This document shows positions 1-9,114 of a DNA stretch of 44,789 nt, piece by piece. The DNA is from Nitrospirota bacterium (GTDB lineage Bacteria; Nitrospirota; Thermodesulfovibrionia; Thermodesulfovibrionales; SM23-35): contig JACUUX010000018.1 of the NCBI GenBank assembly GCA_014859105.1, positions 1 through 44,789 on the forward strand, written 5' to 3'. Position 1 is the first letter of the stretch; every line of letters begins with the position of its first letter. The notes under the pieces were generated by a model that did no database searches, had not been told where the DNA came from, and saw only the letters and a list, made by a program, of their open reading frames with translations. The translations under genes were made by a program, and so were the position numbers.

Positions 1-105
1 ATATCCTTAAAAAGCTTATTTATTCGACATCTTATGGTTCACCGAGAATTGCTGGTCAGAGATAATAAATCGCTTAATTCAGGATTAAGATTCAATGGAT
101 AAAAT

Positions 106-1896
106 ATGTCAAAAAACATACGCAATTTTTCTATCATAGCCCATATAGACCACGGAAAATCTACAATTGCAGACAGACTCTTAGAACATACAGGTGCTCT
201 GAGTGCCAGAGAAATGGTCAAACAGGTACTGGACTCAATGGATCTTGAAAGGGAAAAAGGTATTACCATTAAAGCTCATACTGTAAAACTGAGGTATAAA
301 GCTGAAGATGGCAAAGATTATATACTAAATCTCATCGACACACCCGGACACGTTGACTTCTCATATGAGGTTTCAAGAAGTCTCGCTTCGTGTGAAGGTG
401 CCCTGCTTGTCGTTGATGCCTCTCAGGGGGTTGAGGCACAGACAGTTGCAAATGCCTCTCTGTCTTTAGAGCACAATCTTGAGATTATTCCTGTAATTAA
501 TAAGATAGATTTGCCAATTGCTGACCCGGAAATAACAAAGGAACAGATAGAAGATGCAATAGGCATAGATTGCTCAAAAGCAATTCTTGCCAGCGCAAAG
601 GAAGGGATAGGGACGAAAGAAATTCTTGAGGCTATTGTAACGAAAATACCGTCTCCTGATGGAGATGACGACAGACCATTGAAAGCCCTGATATTTGATT
701 CATGGTTCGATAACTACCAGGGTGTAATTGTCCTTGTAAGAGTATTTGATGGAAAAGTTATTCCAGGCAAAAAAATCAGAATGATGGCAACAGGGAAAGT
801 TTTTGAGGTATCACGGGTTGGAATTTTCACTCCCAAAATGGAATCAATTGAAGAATTATCATCAGGGGAAGTCGGGTACATAATAGCAGGAATTAAAAAT
901 GTCACTGATACAAAAATAGGCGATACTGTAGCAGATGCTGATAATCCGGTCAAAGAACCATGTCCGGGATACAGGGATATAAAACCGATGGTCTTCTGCG
1001 GGCTTTATCCGGCAGGATTACAACAATATGAAAATCTCGTAGATGCCCTTAATAAACTACGTCTCAATGATTCTTCGTTCACTTATGAGCCTGAAACATC
1101 CTTAGCTCTCGGCTTTGGTTTCAGATGCGGCTTTTTAGGACTCCTGCATATGGAAATCATAAAGGAAAGGCTTGAAAGGGAATTTGGCCTCTCACTACTG
1201 AGTACCGCACCAACAGTTGTTTACAGAGTAACAAAAACAGAAGGTGAAGTTTTTTATATAGATAATCCATCTTTGCTTCCTGATAAATATGAGATTATTG
1301 AAGAACCCTTTGTCCTTGCTACAATTTTTGTGCCGAAGAACTTTATAGGCCCTGTACTGGATTTATGTCAGGGGAAAAGAGGTATCCAGAGGAATTTTTC
1401 TTTTATCGGAAAAGAAAGAATAAAAATTGAATATGAACTGCCTTTGAATGAGATACTCTGGGATTTTTTCGACAGATTAAAATCTTTATCGAAAGGTTAT
1501 GCATCAATGGATTACGATTTTATCGGATATAGAGGATCAAACCTTGTAAAGCTCAACATCCTACTTAACGGAGAAATTGTCGATTCTCTTTCTCTCATAG
1601 TTCATAAAGACAATGCATACTATAAAGGACGTAATTTGGCTGAAAAGCTGAAAGAAGTCATACCAAGGCAGTTATACGAAGTAATCATACAGGCTTCGGT
1701 CGGCAATAATAAGATTATAGCAAGAGAAAGTTTAAAACCTCTCAGAAAAGATGTCACAGCAAAGTGTTATGGCGGTGATATAACCAGAAAGAGGAAACTT
1801 CTTGAAAAGCAAAAAGAAGGCAAGAAAAAAATGAAACAAATTGGGAAAGTCGAACTTCCACAGGAGGCATTTCTGGCAGTATTGAAAGTGAAATAA
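106..1896 (+). CDS. lepA: Elongation factor 4 (LepA), ribosome back-translocating GTPase
   Basis: A 596-residue protein, the usual length for LepA. The N-terminal GTPase domain has the P-loop AHIDHGKST (residues 12-20), the switch II motif DTPGHVDF and the NKID guanine-specificity motif. Domain II, the EF-G-like domains and the LepA-specific basic C-terminus (near [22 protein letters not shown]) follow. Family knowledge: LepA binds stalled or mistranslocated ribosomes in the cytoplasm and at the membrane, and promotes back-translocation or initiation fidelity. The ATG start is preceded by a modest GGAT-type ribosome site. No gene is recognisable in the 105 bases upstream. An independent promoter precedes the next gene, so lepA is probably not obligately cotranscribed with it. 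Confidence 0.97.
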   Translation: MSKNIRNFSIIAHIDHGKSTIADRLLEHTGALSAREMVKQVLDSMDLEREKGITIKAHTVKLRYKAEDGKDYILNLIDTPGHVDFSYEVSRSLASCEGALLVVDASQGVEAQTVANASLSLEHNLEIIPVINKIDLPIADPEITKEQIEDAIGIDCSKAILASAKEGIGTKEILEAIVTKIPSPDGDDDRPLKALIFDSWFDNYQGVIVLVRVFDGKVIPGKKIRMMATGKVFEVSRVGIFTPKMESIEELSSGEVGYIIAGIKNVTDTKIGDTVADADNPVKEPCPGYRDIKPMVFCGLYPAGLQQYENLVDALNKLRLNDSSFTYEPETSLALGFGFRCGFLGLLHMEIIKERLEREFGLSLLSTAPTVVYRVTKTEGEVFYIDNPSLLPDKYEIIEEPFVLATIFVPKNFIGPVLDLCQGKRGIQRNFSFIGKERIKIEYELPLNEILWDFFDRLKSLSKGYASMDYDFIGYRGSNLVKLNILLNGEIVDSLSLIVHKDNAYYKGRNLAEKLKEVIPRQLYEVIIQASVGNNKIIARESLKPLRKDVTAKCYGGDITRKRKLLEKQKEGKKKMKQIGKVELPQEAFLAVLKVK

Positions 1897-1928
1897 AAGT
1901 AATGATTAATTTAATATCTTACCCCTTG

Positions 1929-1957
1929 TAGACAATCTTCTAAAATGGTTTTATAAT
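1929..1957 (+). promoter_or_regulatory. Sigma-70-type promoter for the FKBP gene
   Basis: A -35 hexamer TAGACA (1929-1934) and a perfect -10 TATAAT (1952-1957) are separated by exactly 17 bases. The start codon at 2019 lies about 55 bases beyond the expected transcription start. Assigned by consensus match and position only. Confidence 0.6.
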
Positions 1958-2018
1958 TTATAATGTGCAAGTGAATGTACATATTGTAAATAACTTTATT
2001 TGTTTGAAAGGAGAATAT

Positions 2019-2750
2019 ATGAAATCTCAATTAGTGGTAATCCTTTCGATTCTGTTTTTAGCCGCTAATGTATTTGCAGATGAAAAGCTTGAATTGAAAG
2101 ATAACAGGGATAAGATCAGTTACAGTATAGGTATAAATATCGGCACAAATATGAAAAACCAATCTATTGATGTGAATCCAGAGGCTCTTGTAAGGGGACT
2201 CAGAGATGCGTTATCAGGCGATAAGGCATTAATGACGGAAGAAGAAATAAATGAGGCCCTGACAGGTCTTCAAAAGGAAATGGCATCCAGACAAGCACAG
2301 CGTCTAAAAGAAGTTGCAGAAAAGAATAAAAAAGAGGGAGACGCCTTTTTTGAAGAGAACAAGAAAAAAGAAGGCATAATAACCCTGCCAAGCGGTTTAC
2401 AATACAAGGTACTCAAAGAAGGTAACGGTGAGTTACCTGCAATAACTGATACTGTTACGGTAAATTACCGTGGTACCCTGATTGACGGAACTGAATTTGA
2501 CAGTTCTTACAAACGGGGACAGCCGGCGGTTTTCAGAGTCAACGGTGTAATACCCGGTTTATCCGAAGCTCTGCAATTAATGAAGGTTGGTTCAAAATGG
2601 CAAATATTTATTCCCCCGGCTCTCGCTTATGGAGAGCAAGGTTCTGGCCGACTTATAGAACCAAATGAAACCCTGATTTTTGAAATAGAATTGATATCTT
2701 TTGAGAAAGAAAAGAAATTTCATACAGACCCGATGCCTATGCATCCATAG
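2019..2750 (+). CDS. Secreted FKBP-type peptidyl-prolyl isomerase (FkpA/Mip-like)
   Basis: A 243-residue protein with a signal peptide (residues 1-20, ending NVFA before DEK), an N-terminal FkpA/Mip-type helical dimerisation region (starting DKISYSIGINIG), a charged linker helix, and a C-terminal FKBP domain with the typical VNYRGTLIDGTEFDSS and GVIPGLSEAL segments. It should catalyse proline isomerisation and assist folding in the periplasm. The start at 2019 is chosen because AAGGAG lies just upstream and the signal peptide begins there; an upstream in-frame ATG at 1965 lacks these. The stop codon TAG at 2748-2750 lies inside the first bases of a dispersed repeat (CATAGCGAACTC), so the last residues (MHP) may be a product of the repeat's insertion. 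Confidence 0.93.
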   Translation: MKSQLVVILSILFLAANVFADEKLELKDNRDKISYSIGINIGTNMKNQSIDVNPEALVRGLRDALSGDKALMTEEEINEALTGLQKEMASRQAQRLKEVAEKNKKEGDAFFEENKKKEGIITLPSGLQYKVLKEGNGELPAITDTVTVNYRGTLIDGTEFDSSYKRGQPAVFRVNGVIPGLSEALQLMKVGSKWQIFIPPALAYGEQGSGRLIEPNETLIFEIELISFEKEKKFHTDPMPMHP

Positions 2751-2915
2751 CGAACTCTGTTTTAATGAGTGATGTATTAAACCGTCATTGACCCGAAAAT
2801 GCTCCCTCACCTTCATCCTGTGGAGTTGTAGAATTTACTCTACAGGACAAGCTTTCTCCCACCAGGGGATGAGAGGAAGGCGATTCCTGTTTTTTGCAGG
2901 AATGACGGGAAAATG
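2746..2915. repeat. Dispersed repeat, copy A (solo CATAGCGAACTC end plus hairpins)
   Basis: It begins with CATAGCGAACTCTGTT, the same terminal sequence as the MITE-like element at 14553-14877. An imperfect hairpin follows (TGTGGAGT at 2820-2827 with ACTCTACA about ten bases later), then a GATTCCTG/CAGGAATGACGG hairpin (about 2882-2911) of the GTCATTCC class. No matching opposite end is found downstream, so it is a partial or decayed copy. The right boundary is approximate. Confidence 0.6.
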
Positions 2916-2959
2916 AAACATTATTAATTTCGTTATTAATTTTGTGTATTAGATAAGCG

Positions 2960-3049
2960 GTGAAAGACTGGATTATAATTTTAATAATTGTAGTTGTTTG
3001 GGTAGTCTTACAGTTTTTCGTATTTCCAAAACTGGGTATCCCGACATGA
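2960..3049 (+). CDS. 29-residue single-span membrane peptide
   Basis: A short reading frame with a GTG start and TGA stop. It encodes MKDW, then a strongly hydrophobic run of about 19 residues rich in I, V, L and W, and a tail ending FPKLGIPT. The composition is that of a single transmembrane helix with a short polar N-terminus. It lies in the gap between the FKBP gene and the peptide-binding lipoprotein, in the same orientation, with 38 bases to the next start. I recall similar tiny membrane ORFs ending in a P-K-L/F-G motif in related anaerobes, but this is recollection, not a search. No strong ribosome site is visible. Function unknown. Confidence 0.5.
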   Translation: MKDWIIILIIVVVWVVLQFFVFPKLGIPT

Positions 3050-3087
3050 ATTCCAAAAAGAAAGGGGTCGGGTAATCCCGGGAAAAA

Positions 3088-4683
3088 GTGCTAAGGCCTT
3101 TCTTAAAACCATGTGTGTCTTTTCTGTTTTTTCTGTTGTTATGTTCATGCACCCATGAGCCTGAAATAAAAAACCCTAATACAATAACAGTAGGTTCGCT
3201 TGCAGATGCGAAAAGATTATTACCACTTCTCGCCTCCGACAGTGCTTCTGGAGATATAAGCGGCCGTATCTATAATGGCCTTACAAAATATGACAAAAAT
3301 ATTAAAGTCACAGGTGACCTTGCAGAATCATGGGATGTTTCCAATAAGGGCCTTGAGATAATCTTTCATCTCAGGAAGGGTGTTTTGTGGCATGATGGTC
3401 AAGAGTTTACGGCTGAAGACGTTGTTTTTACATATAACACTGTCATTGACTCAAAGGTTCCTACACCTTACAGCAGTATTTACGGGCCTGTTGAAAGGGT
3501 CGATACATTAGCCAAGTATACTGTTAAGGTTATTTACAGAGAGCCTTATGCACCCGCACTTGAGTCCTGGAGCATGGGTATAATACCTAAACATATACTT
3601 GAAGGAAAAGATATAACTAATGAGTCTTACAATAGAAATCCCGTAGGAACAGGTCCATATAAACTGAAGGAATGGGTTACAGGCCAGAAAATAGTTCTTG
3701 AAGCTTTTGATGAGTACTTTGAAGGCAGGCCAAATATCGATAGATATATTGCGAGGGTTATACCTGATACAGCAACAATGTTTCTGGAGTTAAAGTTTGG
3801 AGGCATAGACTTTATGGGACTCACGCCTCCTCAATATAAACTTCAGGCTAATACCGATTTTTTCAATAAATATTTCCAGAAATTCAGATACCCCTCTTTT
3901 GGTTATACATACCTTGGATATAATCTTATTGATAAGAGATTTTCAGATAAACGGGCCAGACAGGCTATAACACATGCTATTGATAAAAAGGCCGTCATTG
4001 CCGGAGTACTGCTCGGTTACGGTATTCCTTGCACAGGCCCTTTCCCGCCTGAATCCTGGGCCTACAACCCGGAGGTAAAAGATCCCGAATATAATCCTGA
4101 GAAGGCTATCAAACTATTGAAAGAGGCAGGATGGAAAACGGGAAAGGGTGGAATAATTGAAAAAGACGGAGAACCTTTTAAATTTACTGTGCTTGTCAAT
4201 CAGGGTAATGATGCACGACTCAAGACAGCCCAGATAATAAAGCAAAATCTTAAAGACATCGGGATTGATATAAATATAAAGGTTCTTGAATGGCAGGCAT
4301 TGCTTCATGAGTTTATTGACAAAAAGCGTTTTGAGGCAGTTATTATGGGCTGGTCACTTTCAAGAGACCCTGATATCTATGATATATGGCATTCTTCAAA
4401 GACAAAAGAAGGGGAGTTTAATTTCATTTCTTATAAAAATGAAGAGATAGACAGTCTCCTTCTTGAGGGAAGGCAAATTTTTGACACAGGGAAAAGGAAA
4501 AAGATATACCACAGAATTCATGAAATCATAGCCGATGAGCAGCCCTGCACATTTCTTTATGTTCCTGATGCCCTTCCGGTGCTTCACAAGAGGTTGAAAG
4601 GTGTTGAAAAAGCTCCGATTGGCATATGGTATGACTTTATCCACTGGTATGTGCCGGAGAATAAGATAGACTGGTATCATTAA
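3088..4683 (+). CDS. Extracellular solute-binding lipoprotein, family 5 (peptide/nickel-binding type)
   Basis: A 531-residue protein with a lipoprotein signal peptide; the lipobox is LCSC with the acylated cysteine at residue 21. The mature part is a standard family 5 periplasmic binding protein (DppA/OppA/NikA fold), including the segment LRKGVLWHDGQEFTAEDVVF and the VGTGPYKL motif. The family binds oligopeptides, nickel complexes or other solutes for ABC importers. The start is GTG at 3088. The usual Dpp/Opp permease genes are absent. Instead the stop codon abuts, with no gap, the ATG of an exporter-type ABC ATPase, so the two are surely cotranscribed. The lipid anchor suggests attachment to a membrane facing the periplasm. 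Substrate cannot be told from sequence. Confidence 0.9.
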   Translation: MLRPFLKPCVSFLFFLLLCSCTHEPEIKNPNTITVGSLADAKRLLPLLASDSASGDISGRIYNGLTKYDKNIKVTGDLAESWDVSNKGLEIIFHLRKGVLWHDGQEFTAEDVVFTYNTVIDSKVPTPYSSIYGPVERVDTLAKYTVKVIYREPYAPALESWSMGIIPKHILEGKDITNESYNRNPVGTGPYKLKEWVTGQKIVLEAFDEYFEGRPNIDRYIARVIPDTATMFLELKFGGIDFMGLTPPQYKLQANTDFFNKYFQKFRYPSFGYTYLGYNLIDKRFSDKRARQAITHAIDKKAVIAGVLLGYGIPCTGPFPPESWAYNPEVKDPEYNPEKAIKLLKEAGWKTGKGGIIEKDGEPFKFTVLVNQGNDARLKTAQIIKQNLKDIGIDINIKVLEWQALLHEFIDKKRFEAVIMGWSLSRDPDIYDIWHSSKTKEGEFNFISYKNEEIDSLLLEGRQIFDTGKRKKIYHRIHEIIADEQPCTFLYVPDALPVLHKRLKGVEKAPIGIWYDFIHWYVPENKIDWYH

Positions 4684-5661
4684 ATGTCCATAATCCGTGT
4701 AGAAAACTTAGTAAAAAAATTTGGCAATATCACTGCTGTTAACGACATCTCCTTCAAAGTTGAGGAAGGTACGATATTCGGGTTCCTTGGACCGAATGGT
4801 GCCGGAAAGACTACTACGATAAATATCTTATGCACACTTCTTTCACCCACCTCCGGCAGGGCATTAGTCGCAGGATATGACTGCATGAAAGAGCCTGCAT
4901 CAGTCAGAAAATCTATCGGGATAGTCTTTCAGGACACAACCCTTGATAAGGATCTGACAGCCTATGAGAATCTCGTCTTTCATGCTTATCTATATGATGT
5001 CCCTAAAATTGAGATGAAAGACAGAGTCAATGATGTTTTGAATTTTGTTGATTTATATAACAGGAAAGATGACACCGTAAAAAAATTCTCAGGCGGAATG
5101 AAAAGGAGGCTTGAGGTAGCCAGGGGCTTGATACACAGGCCAAGGGTTTTGTTTCTTGACGAACCAACTCTTGGACTTGACCCTCAGAGCAGGAATAACC
5201 TGTGGGAATTTATAGCAGAACTTCCCAAAAAACATGCTGTTACCATATTCATGACCACTCATTACCTGGAGGAAGCCGAGGTATGCGACAGGATAGCAAT
5301 TATAGACAACGGAAAGATCATTGCCACCGGGACACCGGATGAATTGAAAAAGATTGTCGGTGGAGATGTAGTCTATATAAGGACTTCTGATAATGTTAAC
5401 GCAAAAAGAGAAATACAGAGATCGTTCGGGTTTGATGTTTTAGAAAAAGAAGGAGAGCTTTACATGACCTGCAGCATGGGTGATACCTGCATCCCGGAAA
5501 TGATAAGAACAATCGGGGAAAAGGTTCTTACAGTCAGACTTCAAAGGCCTACACTTAACGATGTTTTCTTAAAGCTTACCGGAAAGGCGATACGAGAAGA
5601 AGAGGTGTCCGGCGAAGGTTCTATACTTGAATCTATTCGTGCATACAGGAGAAGACATTAA
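4684..5661 (+). CDS. DrrA-type ABC transporter ATP-binding protein
   Basis: A 325-residue ATPase with Walker A GPNGAGKTT (residues 36-44), the ABC signature FSGGMKRR, Walker B RVLFLDEPTLGLDP and the switch histidine in MTTHYLEEAE. The C-terminal extension, about 80 residues beyond the core, is typical of the DrrA/CcmA/NatA branch that works with ABC-2 permeases. It begins directly after the solute-binding protein's stop and is followed after 96 bases by the permease. Known members export drugs, lipids or polysaccharides or supply sodium efflux; substrate is not predictable here. Confidence 0.93.
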   Translation: MSIIRVENLVKKFGNITAVNDISFKVEEGTIFGFLGPNGAGKTTTINILCTLLSPTSGRALVAGYDCMKEPASVRKSIGIVFQDTTLDKDLTAYENLVFHAYLYDVPKIEMKDRVNDVLNFVDLYNRKDDTVKKFSGGMKRRLEVARGLIHRPRVLFLDEPTLGLDPQSRNNLWEFIAELPKKHAVTIFMTTHYLEEAEVCDRIAIIDNGKIIATGTPDELKKIVGGDVVYIRTSDNVNAKREIQRSFGFDVLEKEGELYMTCSMGDTCIPEMIRTIGEKVLTVRLQRPTLNDVFLKLTGKAIREEEVSGEGSILESIRAYRRRH

Positions 5662-5757
5662 CCCGGAAAATGCATTATTTGGGTTAACTTAAAATGATCA
5701 ATAACCAGATTCCAATAATAAAATAGTTTGAAATTTGGTATCAGGAATTAAAAAGAT

Positions 5758-6522
5758 ATGGAATTCAACGCAATTTACGTAATAGTAGCAAGGGAGCTTA
5801 AAAAATTTTTAAGAGAAAAAAGCCGCCTGTTTTCGGCAATAGCAAGGCCTCTCCTCTGGTTGTTTATAGTTGGTGCGGGCATATCCAGGCTGGTACCACG
5901 TGATACCGGCATGCCATACACACAGTTTATCTTCCCTGGAATAATAGGGATGACCATACTTTTCAGCTCCATGTTTTCATCTATCTCTATAATCTGGGAC
6001 AAGGAGTTTGGTTTCATGAAAGAAATTCTTGTGGCTCCGGTGTCAAGGACATCAATAGTTGTAGGAAAAGCACTGAGTGGTACGATAGTTTCCACGATAC
6101 AGGCATCAGTAATCCTTGCCCTATTTCCCTTTTTAGGGTTTCAACTAAGTCTAATACAAATCATGCTCGTTTTACTGATATGTGTCTCTGTATCGTTTTG
6201 CATATCATCTTTTGGCATCGTTCTTGCGACATTCTATGAAAGTTATGAGAGCTTCAGTGTAATTATGAACTTCATCATCATGCCAATGTTTTTTCTCTCG
6301 GGAGCAATGTATCCTGTGAAGCTTCTTCCGGATATCCTGAAAATAGTAGCTCAACTTAACCCTTTAACATACGGTATCGATGCCCTTAAACATGCTATCT
6401 TTCCAGACGGTATGGGACAGATGAGCCCCGATTTTTCCCTCCTGTCATGTGCATCTGTCATCATCGGAACATCACTGGTTTTTGTTTTTGTGGCCAGCAG
6501 GTCATTCGAACGGAAAGGATAA
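5758..6522 (+). CDS. ABC-2 type permease (DrrB/NodJ-like)
   Basis: A 254-residue polytopic membrane protein with about six hydrophobic segments. It has an ABC-2 family layout: a cytoplasmic N-terminus (REKSRLFSAIARPLLW), the conserved FPGIIGMTILFSSMF segment, the EILVAPVSRTSIVVGK coupling region and a C-terminal NPLTYGIDALKH motif. It pairs with the ATPase encoded just upstream to form an exporter of the DrrAB type. The start has an AGGAA site eleven bases upstream. The 96-base gap to the ATPase holds no separate gene. A stem-loop follows the stop. Confidence 0.92.
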   Translation: MEFNAIYVIVARELKKFLREKSRLFSAIARPLLWLFIVGAGISRLVPRDTGMPYTQFIFPGIIGMTILFSSMFSSISIIWDKEFGFMKEILVAPVSRTSIVVGKALSGTIVSTIQASVILALFPFLGFQLSLIQIMLVLLICVSVSFCISSFGIVLATFYESYESFSVIMNFIIMPMFFLSGAMYPVKLLPDILKIVAQLNPLTYGIDALKHAIFPDGMGQMSPDFSLLSCASVIIGTSLVFVFVASRSFERKG

Positions 6523-6532
6523 AATATTTTTC

Positions 6533-6576
6533 AGAGAAATCGGGCTTTAGATATACAGCTTAAGCCCGATCTCTCT
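6533..6576. terminator. Bidirectional hairpin terminator
   Basis: A 15-base-pair stem (6533-6547 with 6562-6576, one mismatch) contains the core CGGGCTT/AAGCCCG and a 14-base loop. It lies between the end of the ABC permease gene (+) and the end of the convergent CBS gene (-), the expected site for a shared terminator. Confidence 0.75.
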
Positions 6577-6611
6577 GTCTTTTAAAATTCAATTAAGAAA
6601 TTTCTTCCGAT

Positions 6612-7052
6612 CTATTTTATCTTCTTAAGAAGATGGTTGATTATATCTGTCAGGGTAATGATACCTACAAGCTTGTCATTATCCACAACTGGAACTTGTT
6701 TTACCCTTCTCAGGATCATTGTTGAACCGGCCTTTACAATAGGCATATCACTGCTCACCGTAATAGGAGGCGTTCCCATTATTTCAGTTACATTCATCTC
6801 ATAAAGCTTATGAGCGCGCTCCTCGATGTATTCCATATCTGTCATATGCCTTTCATCTTCAATAATATCAGGATAGCGGGGCAAAACTGCCTTAAAGATA
6901 TCCGCCTTTGTTATTACTCCTAAAACCTTCCCGCCTTCAACAACTACCATCCCATTTATCTTTTTTGAGTTCATTGTCTCAGCACATACCTTTAGAGTCT
7001 GACCCGGGCCAATAGTATGTACCTCCTTAGTCATGATCTCGCCAACTTTCAT
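6612..7052 (-). CDS. Tandem CBS-domain protein
   Basis: A 146-residue protein made almost wholly of two CBS motifs: residues about 1-57 (MKVGEIMTKEVHTIGPGQTL) and about 85-143 (VTEIMGTPPITVSSDMPI), each ending in the typical VVEGGKVLGVITKADI or VVDNDKLVGIITLTDI strand. Paired CBS domains form a Bateman module that binds adenosyl ligands such as AMP, ATP or SAM. No partner domain is fused, so it probably acts as a separate regulatory subunit. A very strong ribosome site (AGGAGGTGAAAG) precedes the ATG. It is monocistronic and convergent with the ABC exporter operon. Confidence 0.9.
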   Translation of the reverse strand: MKVGEIMTKEVHTIGPGQTLKVCAETMNSKKINGMVVVEGGKVLGVITKADIFKAVLPRYPDIIEDERHMTDMEYIEERAHKLYEMNVTEIMGTPPITVSSDMPIVKAGSTMILRRVKQVPVVDNDKLVGIITLTDIINHLLKKIK

Positions 7053-7311
7053 AGTCTTTCACCTCCTGAGTTTTTAAGAAACTATTCAACAACTTATGAT
7101 ACTCTGAAAATCAAGGCATCATAAGTATCTCAATTTTCTACCTGTCGAAGTTCGTAATTCCGTGTAAGATATTATTATCTCTCTTATCACCTCCCTGTCA
7201 CCGAATCTTCAATGTACTTAATGTTACAGTTTTAAGTAAATTTTGTAAAGAATTTCTACTCTTTTAATCAAATTAATTTAAATGATAAACTATAAATGAA
7301 AGGAGAAAAAA

Positions 7312-8028
7312 ATGCTTCCATTTTTTTTATCAGCTAAAACCATTTCTGATGCGTGGTTTCAATTAATTTATAATTTATTCGATAAAGCTTATTCTCAGAA
7401 GATTCAGAAGGGGTCCTTTGAAAATGAGCAGTACCGCTTGCAGTATCCGGCGATAGCAGTATATATTGAACATCCCTATTATGACATGGTACCAATCATG
7501 CCACCTAATTCAGTCATACCTGCTCCGACAACCACAGAATATATTGAAGACTATTTTGCTAATTACCTGATGAATCCTGGACTGGCCGAGAACGAGACAT
7601 ACACATATGCCAGCAGGATACACAGTAAGATGCCGAATGGGGGAACTCAATTTGAACGTGTTGTAGAAATGTTAAAAAATACTCCTTTTACAAACCAGGC
7701 AGTTATTGAAATAGCTACACCTCAGGACCTCGATATCTGCTACGGCAAGGATGGCAAACTTGACCCCCCCTGCCTTAGATTACTGGACTTTAAGGTTGTA
7801 CCTTTAGAAGATAATTTAGTATTAACTGTCAGCGCCTATTTCAGGTCGTGGGACCTCTGGGCAGGATTCCCTACAAATCTCGGGGGAATAGAACTTTTAA
7901 AACAGTATGTGGCTTCTGAAGCTTCTCTAAAAAACGGACCTATGTATGCATATAGTTCCGGCTCACATATTTATGGCTACCAGGAGGAAATTGCAAGGCT
8001 GAGAACTTTGAAACCAGCAAAAAATTGA
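7312..8028 (+). CDS. Thymidylate synthase-superfamily protein, archaeal type
   Basis: A 238-residue protein with the thymidylate synthase/dCMP hydroxymethylase fold. The catalytic cysteine is probably C154 in DPPCLRLLDF. The phosphate-binding RSWD motif is at residues 178-181, the nucleotide-binding asparagine at N189 in GFPTNLGGIE, and the HIYGY motif at 219-223. The layout matches the methanogen-type ThyA group rather than the E. coli type, whose QPCH and DAHIYNNH motifs differ. Such enzymes methylate or hydroxymethylate a pyrimidine deoxynucleotide using a methylene-pterin. The start at 7312 follows AAGGAG by seven bases. It is monocistronic and convergent with a sensory operon. Whether it makes dTMP or serves a modified-nucleotide pathway is open. 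Confidence 0.75.
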   Translation: MLPFFLSAKTISDAWFQLIYNLFDKAYSQKIQKGSFENEQYRLQYPAIAVYIEHPYYDMVPIMPPNSVIPAPTTTEYIEDYFANYLMNPGLAENETYTYASRIHSKMPNGGTQFERVVEMLKNTPFTNQAVIEIATPQDLDICYGKDGKLDPPCLRLLDFKVVPLEDNLVLTVSAYFRSWDLWAGFPTNLGGIELLKQYVASEASLKNGPMYAYSSGSHIYGYQEEIARLRTLKPAKN

Positions 8029-8046
8029 GCCTGCTAATTTTTACTT

Positions 8047-9114
8047 TCAAGTTGTTTCGACCGGCAACTTAATTGTAAATGTAGTACCCTTATCAGGTTC
8101 ACTTTCTACATATATATCACCCCCATGATCCTGAATTATTTTCAGAGCAAAGGTAAGACCAAGTCCCGGGCCATATACCTTTGAAGTAACCAAAGGGTCG
8201 AAGATAGTCTTTATTTTATCTCCGGCTATGCCTTTGCCGGTGTCAGATATCTGTAAAAGCAGATTTTTACCTTCTAATTTGCTCACAATCTTTAGTGCTT
8301 TTGTTCCAGTCACCATAGCTTCTATGGCATTGTCAATAATATTGCAGAGAGCCCTCCTGAAAAGTTTTCTGTCTGCTTGCAAAAGAGGAATCTCCTCTGC
8401 CAATTCAGTTTCTACCTGAATATTTTTCTGTTGTACTTCACGTTCGAACAACCGGAGAGATTCCCTGACAATATCATTTATATTAGAAGGTTCTTTATAT
8501 GATATTGCCATAGTTTTCAGTTCAATTAACTGTTTTATCATGTTTTCGAGCACTGCTACATTTTCGATAATCATCTCCATGTATTTTCTATTTGGATCAG
8601 TTTCTGGAAGCTTTCCATAAACCTTTCGGGCAAAGCCTCCAATGGAAGTTAATGGATTCCTGATCTCATGTGCTACCTGGTCCATCATCTGCTCAAGGGC
8701 ACCTGATTTTTCTACCTCGACCTTTTTTTCGTGTGCCTCTTTGGATGCAAGTAATGACCTCACACGCGCAGAAAGTTCTTTATAGTCAAAGGGCTTTGCA
8801 AGATAATCATCAGCTCCGATGTCCAGCCCCTTTACCTTATGTTCAACCTCCCCTTTTGCAGTAAGCATTAAAACAGGGAGATATTTTGTATTTTCATCTG
8901 ACTTAAGCCGCTGACAGACCTCATATCCATCTATTTTCGGCATCATGATATCAAGCACAATTAAATCCGGATTATACTCAACAACTTTCTTAAGCCCCTC
9001 TTCACCGTTATAAGCTTCTGCTGTATCATATCCTTCAGCCCGGAATCTTTTTTTCAGAAGTTCTACGGTATCCACAGCATCATCCACAATTAATATCTTA
9101 CTCTTCTTTGACAT
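8047..9114 (-). CDS. Receiver-histidine kinase fusion
   Basis: A 355-residue soluble protein. The N-terminal receiver domain (residues 5-122) has acidic residues DD11-12, phosphoacceptor D55 in LIVLDIMMPKIDG and the KPF lysine near 107. The HisKA domain has H149 in AHEIRNP, and a HATPase domain follows (N box DNAIEAM, G1 DTGKGIAG, G2 GLGLTFALKI). The receiver-first order means input probably comes by phosphotransfer or a partner kinase rather than from a sensor domain. It overlaps the upstream regulator gene by 17 bases and is the last gene of the sensory operon. Confidence 0.93.
   Translation of the reverse strand: MSKKSKILIVDDAVDTVELLKKRFRAEGYDTAEAYNGEEGLKKVVEYNPDLIVLDIMMPKIDGYEVCQRLKSDENTKYLPVLMLTAKGEVEHKVKGLDIGADDYLAKPFDYKELSARVRSLLASKEAHEKKVEVEKSGALEQMMDQVAHEIRNPLTSIGGFARKVYGKLPETDPNRKYMEMIIENVAVLENMIKQLIELKTMAISYKEPSNINDIVRESLRLFEREVQQKNIQVETELAEEIPLLQADRKLFRRALCNIIDNAIEAMVTGTKALKIVSKLEGKNLLLQISDTGKGIAGDKIKTIFDPLVTSKVYGPGLGLTFALKIIQDHGGDIYVESEPDKGTTFTIKLPVETT

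Noticed and set aside
7130-7200. A 23-codon frame on the minus strand behind a GGGAGGTGATAAG sequence
   Set aside because: The presumed start overlaps its own ribosome site and the product has no recognisable features; likely chance in an AT-rich leader.
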